A stretch of 64,000 nucleotides of DNA from Blattabacterium cuenoti (GTDB lineage Bacteria > Bacteroidota > Bacteroidia > Flavobacteriales > Blattabacteriaceae): positions 124,001 through 188,000 of the forward strand of contig NZ_CP059217.1 of assembly GCF_014252355.1 (NCBI RefSeq), in the 5' to 3' direction. Both the position numbers and the translations under genes were made by a program. Below, piece after piece: positions 1 through 9,380 of the stretch (position 1 is its first letter; every line of letters begins with the position of its first letter). The notes beneath the pieces were generated by a model. That model ran no database searches. It was not told the DNA's origin and worked only from the letters and a program-made list of their open reading frames with translations.

Positions 1-713
1 AGAGAATCTATAAATCCAAACATAGGAATTTTTATTATTTTATTAGATTTTTTTAACCAATCATTAGATAATCCTTTATTTTCTGATCCTAATACAATAG
101 CTAAAGAAGAAGAAGAAGCAAAATAAGTGTCGTATAAATTTGTAGACTTTAAATTTGTGCTAGTAGAAACTATTTCAATATTATGTTGTTTTAACCAATC
201 TAAAATTAATTTTTTATCTTCTATCATTATTTGTTGAGTAAACACGCTTCCTAAACTACATCTAATTACATTGGTATTAAATATAGATGTTTGTAAATTA
301 CAACATATAATAAAATTAACTCCAGCAGAATCTGCAGTTCTCAATATTGCTCCTAAATTTCCTGGTTTTTCAATTCCATCTAATATTACAATTAAAGAAT
401 TTTTAGGAGGAATAATATTTTGTATTGTTTTTAAAATTAATTTTTGAAAAATTCCAATAATTCCTCCTGAATTTTTTCTATATACTAGTTTTTGAAAAAT
501 ATTTAAACTAATAAAAATAATAATTGAATTAAATGACTTTATAATATTATAATTATCAAATATATCTTTACAAATAAGTATTTTGTTGGGGATATAATTT
601 CCTTTAATAGCCATTTTAAATTCCATAATTCCTTCAACAAAGAATAATTTGTTGTTATTTTTATAAGTTTTTATTAATTTTTTTATTTTTATATTTTTTA
701 CTATTTTGTCCAT
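1..713 (-). CDS. SpoU/TrmH-family RNA 2'-O-methyltransferase, 3' end outside window
   Basis: Partial gene: reading the minus strand from the ATG at 713-711, the frame stays open for 237 codons to the window edge. It encodes a SAM-dependent SPOUT methyltransferase that modifies a ribose in rRNA or tRNA. The N-terminal part (about residues 1-95) looks like the substrate-binding domain. The catalytic domain shows all three SpoU motifs: motif 1 around residues 115-130 (EKPGNLGAILRTADSAG), motif 2 near 210 (LGSENKGLSN) and the start of motif 3 (IPMFGFIDSL) at the window edge. The C-terminal stop is not seen. The gene is divergent from the dCMP deaminase gene, with start codons 1 nt apart. RlmB or another TrmH-type enzyme is possible; the exact target site cannot be told from sequence. 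Confidence 0.88.
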   Translation of the reverse strand, partial: MDKIVKNIKIKKLIKTYKNNNKLFFVEGIMEFKMAIKGNYIPNKILICKDIFDNYNIIKSFNSIIIFISLNIFQKLVYRKNSGGIIGIFQKLILKTIQNIIPPKNSLIVILDGIEKPGNLGAILRTADSAGVNFIICCNLQTSIFNTNVIRCSLGSVFTQQIMIEDKKLILDWLKQHNIEIVSTSTNLKSTNLYDTYFASSSSLAIVLGSENKGLSNDWLKKSNKIIKIPMFGFIDS

Positions 714-714
714 A

Positions 715-1130
715 ATGAAAATAAATAAAAAATACGATGAAATTTTTTTAAAAATTGCAATAAAATTATCTACACTATCTTTTTGTAAAAAAAAAAAGTA
801 GGAGCTCTTCTTGTTAAGAATAATCAAATTATATCAAATGGTTATAATAATACTCCAGAAGGATTTGATAAATTATGTGAGGATAAAAATGGAGACACAA
901 AATGGTATGTGTTACATGCAGAAGCTAATGCAATTTTAAAATTATCTTATTCATCATTATCATGTAAAAATTCTTGTTTATATATTACACACTTTCCATG
1001 TAAAGAATGTAGTAAATTAATTTATCAATCTAAAATTAAAAGAATAGTATATTTATATGAAAATAACAATATAGAAGAACAATTAATATTGTTTAAAAAA
1101 TCCAACATTTTGATTAAAAAATTTATTTAA
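715..1130 (+). pseudogene. comEB: dCMP deaminase (ComEB-type), frameshifted in a poly(A) run
   Basis: A deoxycytidylate deaminase (dCMP to dUMP, feeding thymidylate synthesis) in two frames. From the ATG at 715 the first frame gives MKINKKYDEIFLKIAIKLST and then Cys-Lys codons, and stops at TAG 799-801. Shifting frame at the run of 11 A (787-797) restores the family sequence at once: VGALLVKNNQIISNGYNNTP, then GFDKLCEDKNGDTKWY, and the zinc-binding HAE and PCxxC motifs (LHAEANAI; FPCKECSK). Everything after the run is intact to TAA 1128-1130, with no other lesion. Either the gene is newly broken, or it is read through by polymerase slippage at the A run, or one base is miscalled. Without the shift, only a 73-codon fragment from the ATG at 909 could be made. 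tRNA-Leu begins 1 nt after the stop. Confidence 0.85.
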
Positions 1131-1131
1131 C

Positions 1132-1218
1132 ACCCAGATGGCGGAATCGGTATACGCGCTGAACTCAAACTTCAGTGATTTTTATTATATCATGCGGGTT
1201 CAAATCCCGCTCTGGGTA
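1132..1218 (+). tRNA. tRNA-Leu (anticodon CAA)
   Basis: Class II tRNA of 87 nt. The acceptor strands ACCCAGA (1132-1138) and TCTGGGT (1211-1217) pair perfectly, followed by discriminator A at 1218. The anticodon stem CTGAA/TTCAG encloses the loop CTCAAAC, which places anticodon CAA (reads UUG). A long variable arm and a GGTTCAAATCC T-arm complete the fold. CCA is not encoded, so it must be added by the cca product at 42.7-44.2 kb. Confidence 0.93.
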
Positions 1219-1244
1219 CTATTAAACTATTAACTATTATTTAA

Positions 1245-2954
1245 TTAAAATAAAAAATATTTTTGAGAAAGAGGTAAAATATAGGATGGGTTAGATTCAA
1301 TTTTTTTACCATCTATATAAACACTATAATTAATTGGATCTATTTCTATATTTGGAATTTCTCCATTTAATATCATATCTTTTTTAGATAAATTACGACA
1401 GTTTTGAATAAGTTTTAATGTTTTATTAATCTTATTTTTTTCTATAAATCCATTATTAATAGCAGATATGGGAATAAAAACGCTACTTAATTTTGGATTA
1501 AAAAATCCAAACATTTTTCTATACATAAATGGTTGAGGAGTTGGAATAGTAGCATTCGGATCGCCAAGACTAGCATATACAATCATTCCACTTTTAATTA
1601 CTAATTCAGGTTTGACTCCAAAAAAAGCAGGTTTCCAAACTACTAAATCAGCCATTTTTCCAATTTGAATTGATCCTACATAATTGGATATACCATGAGT
1701 TATTGCAGGATTAATAGTATATTTTGAAATATATCTTTTAACTCTTATATTGTCATTTTCATTTTTATAATCATCACCCAATGCTCCTCTTTCTTTTTTC
1801 ATTTTATCTGCCGTTTGCCAAGTTCTTTTTACAATTTCTCCTATTCTTCCCATAGCTTGAGAATCTGAACTAATCATACTGATAGCTCCTAAATCATGTA
1901 ATACACCTTCTGCACTAATTGTTTCAGATCGAATTCTCGATTTTGCAAAAGAAACATCCTCTGGTAGATTAGAATCTAAATGATGACATATCATAAGCAT
2001 ATCCAAATGTTCATCAATTGTATTACAAGTATAAGGAATAGTTGGACTTGTAGATGAAGGTAAAATATTATAATGAGATATTACTTTTAATAAATCTGGA
2101 GCATGTCCTCCACCTGCTCCTTCTGTATGATAAGTATGAATAGTTCTATTATTGAATGTTTTTAAAGTATCTTCTACATAACCTGATTCGTTTAATGAAT
2201 CTGTATGAATATTAACTTGAATATCTAGCTTATCTGATATTTTTAAACATTGATTAATTACAGATGGAGTGCTCCCCCAATCTTCATGTATTTTCAATCC
2301 ACCTGCCCCATATAATACTTGTTCTTCTAAAGCAATAGGATTAGAACTATTTCCGCATGCTAAAAACATAAAATTAATAGGAATATGATCAGTACTATGA
2401 AACATATTTTGAATATTCCAAACTCCAGATGTGCAATTGGTTGCAATACTTCCTGTTGCAGGACCTGTTCCCCCTCCAATTATAGTTGTTGTTCCATTTT
2501 CTAATGCCACTTCAAATAATTGAGGACAAATATAATGTACATGACAATCTACACTTCCAGATGTCACAATACAATTCTCTGCTGAGATAACTTCCGTACC
2601 TGATCCAATATGCATATTATCATGAACACCATCCATAATATCTGGATTACCAGATTTACCAATTCCAACAATTAATCCATTTCTTACTCCAATATCAGAT
2701 TTTATAATACCCCAATGATCAATAATAATAGCATTTGTTAATACTAAATCTAAAATACCATTATCTTTAGTTGCTAATGCATTTTGTCCCATTCCGTTTC
2801 GAATTACTTTTCCACCTCCAAAAACACATTCATCACCATATACTGTATAATCTTTTTCAATTTCAATCCATAATGACGTATCACCTAATCTAATTTTATC
2901 TCCTTTAGTAGGTCCGTACATTTTAGAATAAGACTCTCTATTCATTTTTGTCAT
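1245..2954 (-). CDS. ureC: Urease subunit alpha (catalytic)
   Basis: Catalytic subunit of nickel urease, hydrolysing urea to ammonia and carbamate in the cytosol. The protein from the ATG at 2954 is 569 residues, the usual UreC length. The start region [19 protein letters not shown] matches the family start; the open frame extends 12 codons further to a TTG at 2990 that overlaps ureAB, which I consider unlikely. An ATG at 2945 is also possible. Nickel-centre residues are all visible: the His pair in DCHVHYICP (about 138/140), the carbamylated Lys and a His in GLKIHEDW, His in NIHTDSL, His in [12 protein letters not shown], the catalytic-loop His in MICHHLDSN, and Asp in SSDSQAMGR. It lies 19 nt downstream of ureAB. 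Accessory genes (ureD/E/F/G) are not adjacent. The usual inference in such symbionts is nitrogen recycling. Confidence 0.97.
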   Translation of the reverse strand: MTKMNRESYSKMYGPTKGDKIRLGDTSLWIEIEKDYTVYGDECVFGGGKVIRNGMGQNALATKDNGILDLVLTNAIIIDHWGIIKSDIGVRNGLIVGIGKSGNPDIMDGVHDNMHIGSGTEVISAENCIVTSGSVDCHVHYICPQLFEVALENGTTTIIGGGTGPATGSIATNCTSGVWNIQNMFHSTDHIPINFMFLACGNSSNPIALEEQVLYGAGGLKIHEDWGSTPSVINQCLKISDKLDIQVNIHTDSLNESGYVEDTLKTFNNRTIHTYHTEGAGGGHAPDLLKVISHYNILPSSTSPTIPYTCNTIDEHLDMLMICHHLDSNLPEDVSFAKSRIRSETISAEGVLHDLGAISMISSDSQAMGRIGEIVKRTWQTADKMKKERGALGDDYKNENDNIRVKRYISKYTINPAITHGISNYVGSIQIGKMADLVVWKPAFFGVKPELVIKSGMIVYASLGDPNATIPTPQPFMYRKMFGFFNPKLSSVFIPISAINNGFIEKNKINKTLKLIQNCRNLSKKDMILNGEIPNIEIDPINYSVYIDGKKIESNPSYILPLSQKYFLF

Positions 2955-2973
2955 ATTATATGTATATAATTTT

Positions 2974-3591
2974 TTATTTGGAAAATCCAATAATTTTATT
3001 ATTACCTCCCATTTTGACTAATGAAATTTCTTTAATTTCTCCTGGTTCAAAACGAATAGATCTTCCAGCAGCGATATCTAATCTATAACCTTCAGTTCCT
3101 TTTCTATCAAAAAATAACATGGAATTAGTTTCGTAAAAATGAAAATGAGATCCTATTTGAATAGGTCTATCTCCTTTATTTGATACAATTCTTGTTATTC
3201 TATGTCTATTAGGCAGTAATGTTATTTCATCTTCAAGTAAATGATACTCTCCTGGTATAATTTTTTTACTTGGTACTTTTGAATTTCTTTTTTTGATCGG
3301 ATCATGAATTGTTACCAATTTGGTTCCATCTGGAAAAGTAGCTTCTACTTTAATATCTTTAATAAGTTCATCAATACCATCCATTACTTGATCATCATAA
3401 AGAATATTTTTTGCTTCATATATTATATCTTTTATCATTTTGCCATCACGTGCACCTTCCATTACATAATGTGTAATTAATGCTATAGATTCTGGATAAT
3501 TTAATTTTAATCCTCTGTTTAAACGATTTATTGCTAATATTCCAGCCATATGAAGAAGAAGTTTTTCTTTCTCATAAAAAGTTAAATGCAT
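2974..3591 (-). CDS. ureAB: Urease gamma-beta fusion subunit (UreAB)
   Basis: Structural non-catalytic subunit, 205 residues. Residues about 1-100 are the gamma subunit (Ure[21 protein letters not shown], then [20 protein letters not shown]). The rest is the beta subunit (Ure[21 protein letters not shown], then [10 protein letters not shown], and a terminal [18 protein letters not shown]). Most bacteria encode these separately; a single fused chain is known from Helicobacter and from cockroach endosymbionts. The ATG at 3591 is clear. It is first of the minus-strand ureAB-ureC pair, with a possible -7 promoter box 24 nt upstream (3616-3623). Confidence 0.96.
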   Translation of the reverse strand: MHLTFYEKEKLLLHMAGILAINRLNRGLKLNYPESIALITHYVMEGARDGKMIKDIIYEAKNILYDDQVMDGIDELIKDIKVEATFPDGTKLVTIHDPIKKRNSKVPSKKIIPGEYHLLEDEITLLPNRHRITRIVSNKGDRPIQIGSHFHFYETNSMLFFDRKGTEGYRLDIAAGRSIRFEPGEIKEISLVKMGGNNKIIGFSK

Positions 3592-3615
3592 AAATCAGAC
3601 AATTTTATTTTTTAT

Positions 3616-3623
3616 CAAAAATA
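3616..3623 (-). promoter_or_regulatory. Possible Bacteroidetes -7 promoter box for ureAB-ureC
   Basis: Read on the minus strand the site is TATTTTTG, matching the Bacteroidetes TAnnTTTG element, 24 nt before the ureAB ATG. No clear TTTG -33 element lies at the expected spacing. The AT-rich background makes chance matches likely. Confidence 0.35.
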
Positions 3624-3724
3624 AATAATTTTATTTCATTTTGTATTTAATTTAATTTATAAAAACTATGTTTGCAATATTTTAATTTTTTTACATAAAA
3701 AATTAAATTTTTTTTAATTATACT

Positions 3725-3732
3725 TATTTTTG
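3725..3732 (+). promoter_or_regulatory. Possible Bacteroidetes -7 promoter box for thrABC
   Basis: TATTTTTG fits TAnnTTTG and lies 44 nt before the thrA ATG, in the 185-nt divergent spacer shared with ureAB. No -33 TTTG is evident. I looked for a threonine-rich leader peptide with attenuator hairpins and saw none. Confidence 0.33.
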
Positions 3733-3776
3733 TTTCTGTTTCTATCAGACAAATAATTGGAAAATTTTTATAAAAA

Positions 3777-6227
3777 ATGCAAGTTTTAAAATTTGGAGGG
3801 AGTTCTGTTGCTCATGCAGATTCAATTAAACGTATTTGTTATTTATTAGAACAAAAAATTGAAGGAAAATATGCAATTGTAGTTTCTGCTTTGGAAAACA
3901 TTACAGATCAGTTAATACAATGTGGAATATTTGCTGCAAAAAGAAAAAATATATATAAAAATATTATAGAAAAAATAGAAATGCGTCATTTAAATATGAT
4001 TAGAGAATTATTTCCAATTTCTGATCAAAGTCATTTAATTAGTTGTATAAAAAAAAAGATTAATAATTTAGAATGTTTATGTGATGGAATTTTCCAAGTA
4101 GAAGAATTATCAAAAAGATCTTTAGATAAAATAATGAGTTTTGGAGAACTAAGTTCTTCTTTTTTAATTGCAGAAAAACTAAAACAATTTGGATTAGATG
4201 CAATTTGTAAAGATAGTCGAGATTTAATTATTACTGATGCTCAATTTGGATGTGCACAAGTTGATTTTATCACAAGCAATCATCATATTGTTCAATTTTT
4301 TAATGAAGAAATAACTTCTAAATATATTGTGTTACCAGGATTTATAGGGTCAACAATAGAACATGAAACCACTACTCTTGGAAGAGGTGGGTCTGACTAT
4401 ACAGCTTCTATTTTAGCAGCTGCTATTTCTGCTAGTTTTTTAGAAATCTGGACTGATGTTAGTGGAATGATGACCGCAAATCCAAAAATAGTGAATCAAG
4501 CATTTCCTATTCAAGAAATTTCTTATGAAGAAGCTATGGAATTATCTCATTTTGGAGCAACAGTTATTTATCCTCCTACTATACAACCAGCAATGAAAAA
4601 AAATATTCCTATTAAGATCAAGAATACTTTTTATCCAATGGACCAAGGAACTTTAATTTATGTTAATAAAAATATTAATATAACTCAACCAGTAACTGGG
4701 ATATCTGGCATTCAATCTGTATCGTTACTGACTTTAGAAGGCAGTGGTATGATAGGAATTCCAGGTTATTCAAAACGTCTATTTGAAGCTTTATCAAGAG
4801 AACAAATTAATGTTATTTTTATTACACAAAGTTCTTCAGAACATTCAATTACAACAGGTATACATGATTTAGATGTAATAAAAGCTAAATCTGTTATAGA
4901 TAGTGAATTTTCCAAAGAAATACACCAAAAATGTATTTATCCTTTAAGGATAGAAAAAGATTTATGTATCATTGCTGTAGTGGGTGATAATATGAAAAAT
5001 CTTCATGGAACTAGTGGTAAAATGTTTTCAGCTCTAGGAAGAAATAGTATAAATGTTAGAGCAATAGCTCAAGGGTCTACAGAAAAAAATATTTCAGTAG
5101 TTATTAAAAAAACTGATTTTAAAAAAGCTTTAAATACTTTGCATGAAGCATTCTTTGAAAGGCCTCCAAAACAAATTAATCTTTTTATTTGTGGAGTAGG
5201 AAAAGTGGGTAGTAAACTATTAGAACAACTTTTTAAACAAAAAAATTATCTTCTTAAAAAATTAAAATTACAAGTTAGAATTATTGGATTGGCAAATAGT
5301 AAAAAAATGTTTTTTAATAAAGAAGGTATTGATTTATCGCAATGGAAAAATCATCTTGAAAATAATGTAAATTCCATGAATATCTGTTCTTTTATAAATA
5401 AAGTTTGGAAATTTAATTTTAGAAATAGTTTATTCGTAGATAATACAGCCAGCGAAGAGATGGCAATGACTTATGAAAAATTTTTACAAAATGGAATTGG
5501 CGTTATTACTTGTAATAAAATTGCTTGTTCTTCTAATTATGAATATTATAAAAAATTAAAAAATCTTGCTAGACATTTTCAATCTCCATTTTTATTTGAA
5601 ACAAATGTTGGAGCAAGTTTACCCGTAATAAGTACTTTAAACGATCTTATAAACAGTGGAGATAAAATTCATAAAATAGAATCTGTATTATCTGGAAGTT
5701 TAAACTTTATTTTTAATCATTTTGTAGAAAATAAAACTTTTCTAGAAGTAGTTAAAGAAGCACAATTAAAAGGATACACAGAACCAGATCCAAGAATAGA
5801 TTTAAATGGATTAGATGTAATGAGAAAAATTCTTATTTTAGCAAGAGAATGTGGAAGTCCTTTAGAATTAAGTGATATTAGAAAAAAATCTTTTTTACCT
5901 GAAAGTTGTTTAAATGCACAATCTATTAATATTTTTTATCAAGAATTACATAAGTATAAAGATTATTTTATTAAAATCCGAATACAAGCCGAAAATAAAG
6001 AACAAAGATTACGTTTTATTGCACGTTATGAAAAAGGAATAGCAACTGTTGGATTAGAATATGTTCCAAAACATCATCCATTTTATCAATTAGAAGGAAA
6101 AGATAATATGGTATTATATTATACTTCTCGTTATGCAAAACAACCATTAATTATAAAGGGAGCAGGTGCTGGAGCTGAAGTAACAGCTTCTGGTGTTCTT
6201 TCGGATATTATCAAAGCTACTAAATAA
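3777..6227 (+). CDS. thrA: Bifunctional aspartate kinase / homoserine dehydrogenase I
   Basis: A fused enzyme of 816 residues, close to E. coli ThrA. The N-terminal kinase (about 1-290) opens with the KFGGSS phosphate-binding motif and has the TTLGRGGSDYTASI segment; it phosphorylates aspartate. Two ACT-type regulatory segments follow (about 305-455; VSLLTLEGSGMIGIPG and IIAVVGDNMKNLHGTSG). The homoserine dehydrogenase domain (about 465-816) begins with a Rossmann loop (FICGVGKVGSKLLEQL) and has the ETNVGASLPVI, SGSLNFIFN and GYTEPDPRIDLNG motifs. The kinase product also feeds the diaminopimelate/lysine branch to which dapD belongs. First gene of thrA-thrB-thrC, with thrB 4 nt downstream. Retention of the ACT region suggests feedback inhibition by threonine, which is inferred, not shown. 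Confidence 0.97.
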   Translation: MQVLKFGGSSVAHADSIKRICYLLEQKIEGKYAIVVSALENITDQLIQCGIFAAKRKNIYKNIIEKIEMRHLNMIRELFPISDQSHLISCIKKKINNLECLCDGIFQVEELSKRSLDKIMSFGELSSSFLIAEKLKQFGLDAICKDSRDLIITDAQFGCAQVDFITSNHHIVQFFNEEITSKYIVLPGFIGSTIEHETTTLGRGGSDYTASILAAAISASFLEIWTDVSGMMTANPKIVNQAFPIQEISYEEAMELSHFGATVIYPPTIQPAMKKNIPIKIKNTFYPMDQGTLIYVNKNINITQPVTGISGIQSVSLLTLEGSGMIGIPGYSKRLFEALSREQINVIFITQSSSEHSITTGIHDLDVIKAKSVIDSEFSKEIHQKCIYPLRIEKDLCIIAVVGDNMKNLHGTSGKMFSALGRNSINVRAIAQGSTEKNISVVIKKTDFKKALNTLHEAFFERPPKQINLFICGVGKVGSKLLEQLFKQKNYLLKKLKLQVRIIGLANSKKMFFNKEGIDLSQWKNHLENNVNSMNICSFINKVWKFNFRNSLFVDNTASEEMAMTYEKFLQNGIGVITCNKIACSSNYEYYKKLKNLARHFQSPFLFETNVGASLPVISTLNDLINSGDKIHKIESVLSGSLNFIFNHFVENKTFLEVVKEAQLKGYTEPDPRIDLNGLDVMRKILILARECGSPLELSDIRKKSFLPESCLNAQSINIFYQELHKYKDYFIKIRIQAENKEQRLRFIARYEKGIATVGLEYVPKHHPFYQLEGKDNMVLYYTSRYAKQPLIIKGAGAGAEVTASGVLSDIIKATK

Positions 6228-6231
6228 AAAT

Positions 6232-7185
6232 ATGAACGGAATAAAAATATTATCACCTGCAACTGTAGCTAATTTGGGTTGTGGGTTTGACATATTAGGA
6301 TTATCACTACAATTTCCATTTGATGAAATTTTTTTATATAAATCTAATTATCCAGGAATTAGAATGAATAGAATATATGGATCAACATTACCACCAAATC
6401 CAAATAAAAATGTTGCGTTTGTTGCTTTACAAGCATTATTAAATAAATACAATAAAAACAACAAACAAAATGAACAAATAATAGGATTTGAATTGGAATT
6501 AATTAAAAATATTCATCCTGGAAGTGGAATTGGGTCTAGCGCAGCTAGTGCTGCTGGAGTGGTTTTTGGAGCAAATATTTTATTAGGCAATCCTTTTAAT
6601 ACAATGCAACTCATTCGTTTTGCAATGGAAGGAGAACGCGTAGCTAGTGGAACAGCACATGCTGATAATGTATCACCTGCTCTTTTAGGAGGAATTACAT
6701 TAGTAAGAAGTTACCAACCATTAGACATTACTAAGTTGCATTGTCCAAGAGAATTATGGGTTAGCATTATACATCCTAAAATTGAAATTAAAACTTCAGA
6801 TGCAAGAACTATTTTAAAACAAAAAATATTGATGACAGATGCTATACGTCAATGGGGAAATATTGGTGCATTAGTTGCTGGGTTATATCAAGAAAATTAC
6901 GAATTAATTAGTAGATCTTTAGAAGATTTTATTGTAGAACCTATCAGAGCAATATTAATTCCAGCATTTTACGAATTAAAAATTCGATGCAAAGAAATAG
7001 GAGCATTAGGTGGAGGTATTTCAGGATCCGGCCCATCAGTATTTATGCTAAGTAAAGGGAATTCTACAGCAAAAAAAGTTACAGAAATGATGAATAGAGT
7101 ATATGATCCTTTAAGAATAGATTATCAAACTTATACTTCTCCTATTAATAAAAAAGGAGTTCAGTGTATAAAAATTATTCAATAA
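6232..7185 (+). CDS. thrB: Homoserine kinase
   Basis: GHMP-family kinase of 317 residues converting homoserine to O-phosphohomoserine. The ATG at 6232 gives MNGIKILSPATVANLGCGFD, the normal ThrB start. The open frame extends back to 6193 inside thrA, but that extension is not family-like. The GHMP ATP-binding loop is HPGSGIGSSAASAAG (about residues 98-112) and the C-terminal motif GALGGGISGSGPSVFML is present. It follows thrA by 4 nt and precedes thrC by 1 nt, so translational coupling is likely. Confidence 0.97.
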   Translation: MNGIKILSPATVANLGCGFDILGLSLQFPFDEIFLYKSNYPGIRMNRIYGSTLPPNPNKNVAFVALQALLNKYNKNNKQNEQIIGFELELIKNIHPGSGIGSSAASAAGVVFGANILLGNPFNTMQLIRFAMEGERVASGTAHADNVSPALLGGITLVRSYQPLDITKLHCPRELWVSIIHPKIEIKTSDARTILKQKILMTDAIRQWGNIGALVAGLYQENYELISRSLEDFIVEPIRAILIPAFYELKIRCKEIGALGGGISGSGPSVFMLSKGNSTAKKVTEMMNRVYDPLRIDYQTYTSPINKKGVQCIKIIQ

Positions 7186-7186
7186 T

Positions 7187-8518
7187 ATGTTGTTTTATAG
7201 TTTAAATAATAAAAAATATATAGCTTCTTTTAAAGAAGCAGTATTACAAAGTTTAGCAACAGATGGAACATTATTTTTTCCTGAACAAATTCCTTTATTA
7301 AATGACAATTTTATATCAAATATATATCAACATGATATATATACTATTGCAATGAAAGTCATTAAACCATTTGTTGGTAAAGATATACCAGATGATTTAT
7401 TATATAAAATGATAATAAATACTTTTCATTTTGATATTCCACTTAAAATGATTAATGATAATATTTATGTTTTAGAATTATTTAATGGACCAACTTTAGC
7501 GTTTAAGGATATTGGAGCTAGGTTTATGTCAGAATGTTTAAATTATTTTTATAAAATCAAAAAATGTGGATTTTTAACAGTTTTAGTTGCTACTTCTGGA
7601 GATACTGGGGGTGCAGTAGCTAAAGGATTTCATAAAATTGATGGAACTGAAGTAATTATTCTATATCCATCTAAAGGAATAAGTAAGTTGCAAGAACAAC
7701 AAATTAACACTTTAGGTAAAAACATTTTTTCAGTAGAAATACAAGGAAATTTTGATGATTGTCAAAATCTGGTAAAAAAAGCATTTTTAGATATTGATCT
7801 TCAAAAGATATATAATCTTACTTCTGCAAATTCAATTAATATAGCGAGATGGATTCCACAAATAGTATATTATTTTTTAGCATATAAACAAATAATAAAT
7901 ATCGAAAAAAATAAAAATATTATTTTTTCAGTTCCTAGTGGAAATTTTGGGAATATATTTTCAGGAATGATTGCAGAAAAAATGGGATTACCTATTAAAT
8001 ATTTTATTGCTTCTACTAATATTAATGACACTATTCCAAGATTTTTAAAATCTGGAACATATCACCCTTTTATATCTAAACCAACTATATCAAATGCAAT
8101 GGATATATCTGATCCAAGTAATTTTGCTAGAATATGGAATTTATATAGCAAAAATATGAATAAACTAAAAAATAAATTAATAGCATATCCATTCACAGAT
8201 AAAGAAACATTATCGATAATTAATATGGTTTGTACAAAATATAAATATATATTAGATCCACATGGAGCTATTGGTTATTTAGGATTACAACAATATATTA
8301 AAAATACTCAATATCATACTACTTCAGAAAGTTATATTTTTTTGGAAACGGCTCATCCTGTTAAATTTTTTGATAAAATGCCTATTAAATTACAAAAACA
8401 AATACTTGGTTTACAACCAACAAATTTTTTTAATAAAAAAATAGGAAAAAAAAATACAATATCTATTACTAAAAATTTTAATACTTTTAAAAACTGGTTA
8501 ATTAAACGAAAAAATTAA
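7187..8518 (+). CDS. thrC: Threonine synthase
   Basis: PLP enzyme of 443 residues that converts O-phosphohomoserine to threonine, ending the thr operon. The PLP lysine is in LAFKDIGARF (about residue 107), after the NGPT motif; ATSGDTGGAVAKGF and VPSGNFGNIF give the phosphate and cofactor contacts. An N-terminal segment typical of this family (YSLNNKKYIASFKEAVLQ) is present. The gene is convergent with thyA, 12 nt away, and I see no stem-loop terminator between them. Confidence 0.96.
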   Translation: MLFYSLNNKKYIASFKEAVLQSLATDGTLFFPEQIPLLNDNFISNIYQHDIYTIAMKVIKPFVGKDIPDDLLYKMIINTFHFDIPLKMINDNIYVLELFNGPTLAFKDIGARFMSECLNYFYKIKKCGFLTVLVATSGDTGGAVAKGFHKIDGTEVIILYPSKGISKLQEQQINTLGKNIFSVEIQGNFDDCQNLVKKAFLDIDLQKIYNLTSANSINIARWIPQIVYYFLAYKQIINIEKNKNIIFSVPSGNFGNIFSGMIAEKMGLPIKYFIASTNINDTIPRFLKSGTYHPFISKPTISNAMDISDPSNFARIWNLYSKNMNKLKNKLIAYPFTDKETLSIINMVCTKYKYILDPHGAIGYLGLQQYIKNTQYHTTSESYIFLETAHPVKFFDKMPIKLQKQILGLQPTNFFNKKIGKKNTISITKNFNTFKNWLIKRKN

Positions 8519-8530
8519 CCATCTATTTAT

Positions 8531-9325
8531 TTATACAGCAACATCTCCTTTAATATGAGGATAAGGATTATAATCTTTTAATTCAAAATCTTTAAATTTA
8601 AAATCTAAAATATTTGTTTTATAAGGATTGATAATCATTTTGGGCAATTTTTTTGGTTTTCTTTGAAGCTGAATTTTAGTTTGTTCTATATGATTATTAT
8701 AAATATGAGCATCTCCAATAGTATGAATTAATACTTTTGCTTTTAAATGTACAATTTGAGATATCATTATAAGTAATAAAGCATAAGACGCAATATTGAA
8801 AGGCAATCCAATAAATAAATCTGCACTTCTTTGATATAATTGTAAAGATAATTCTTCTTGATTTACGTAAAATTGAAACATAATATGACATGGAGGTAAT
8901 TTCATGTATTGAATCATCCCTACATTCCAAGAAGAAACTATTATACGTCTTGATTCAGGATTAAATTTAATCATATTTATAACCTTGTCTATTTGATCAA
9001 TAAATTTTCCATCATATGTTGGCCATTTTCTCCATTGAAATCCATATATTGGGCCAAGATCTCCATTTTCATTAGCCCATTTATTCCAAATAAATACTTT
9101 TTTATTATTTAAATAATTTACATTAGTTTTCCCTTTTAAAAACCATAATAATTCATAAATAATTGCTTTGATATTTAATTTTTTTGTAGTTATCAGTGGA
9201 AATCCTTTATTTAAATCAAATTTTAATTGAGGTCCAAATAAACTTTTTGTACCTATTCCGGTACGATCTACTTTTTTTGTTCCTTTTTTTAATACTTGTC
9301 TTAATAAATTTAGATACTGTTTCAT
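8531..9325 (-). CDS. thyA: Thymidylate synthase
   Basis: Classical folate-dependent thymidylate synthase, 264 residues, the same length as E. coli ThyA. It methylates dUMP to dTMP with methylene-tetrahydrofolate. The catalytic Cys is in [12 protein letters not shown], the phosphate-binding Arg near the start is in DRTGIGTKS, and [19 protein letters not shown] is the dUMP-binding signature. The C-terminal PHIKGDVAV is the normal closing tail. Its substrate dUMP could come from the frameshifted dCMP deaminase at 0.7-1.1 kb, which links the fate of the two genes. Divergent from prs. Confidence 0.97.
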   Translation of the reverse strand: MKQYLNLLRQVLKKGTKKVDRTGIGTKSLFGPQLKFDLNKGFPLITTKKLNIKAIIYELLWFLKGKTNVNYLNNKKVFIWNKWANENGDLGPIYGFQWRKWPTYDGKFIDQIDKVINMIKFNPESRRIIVSSWNVGMIQYMKLPPCHIMFQFYVNQEELSLQLYQRSADLFIGLPFNIASYALLLIMISQIVHLKAKVLIHTIGDAHIYNNHIEQTKIQLQRKPKKLPKMIINPYKTNILDFKFKDFELKDYNPYPHIKGDVAV

Positions 9326-9347
9326 TATTAAATTTTTAATTCTTGAG

Positions 9348-9355
9348 TATTTTTG
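9348..9355 (+). promoter_or_regulatory. Possible Bacteroidetes -7 promoter box for prs operon
   Basis: TATTTTTG matches TAnnTTTG and lies 25 nt before the prs ATG, in the 55-nt divergent spacer with thyA. Spacing to the start is about the same as for ureAB and purA. A -33 TTTG is not clear. Confidence 0.38.
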
Positions 9356-9380
9356 TGATAAAAAGATAAAAAAATTAAAT

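Noticed and set aside
3592-3776. Possible threonine attenuator or leader peptide before thrA
   Set aside because: No short ORF with Thr/Ile codon runs and no GC-containing hairpin plus T-run could be found.
8519-8530. Rho-independent terminator between thrC and thyA
   Set aside because: Gap is 12 nt with no stem-loop.
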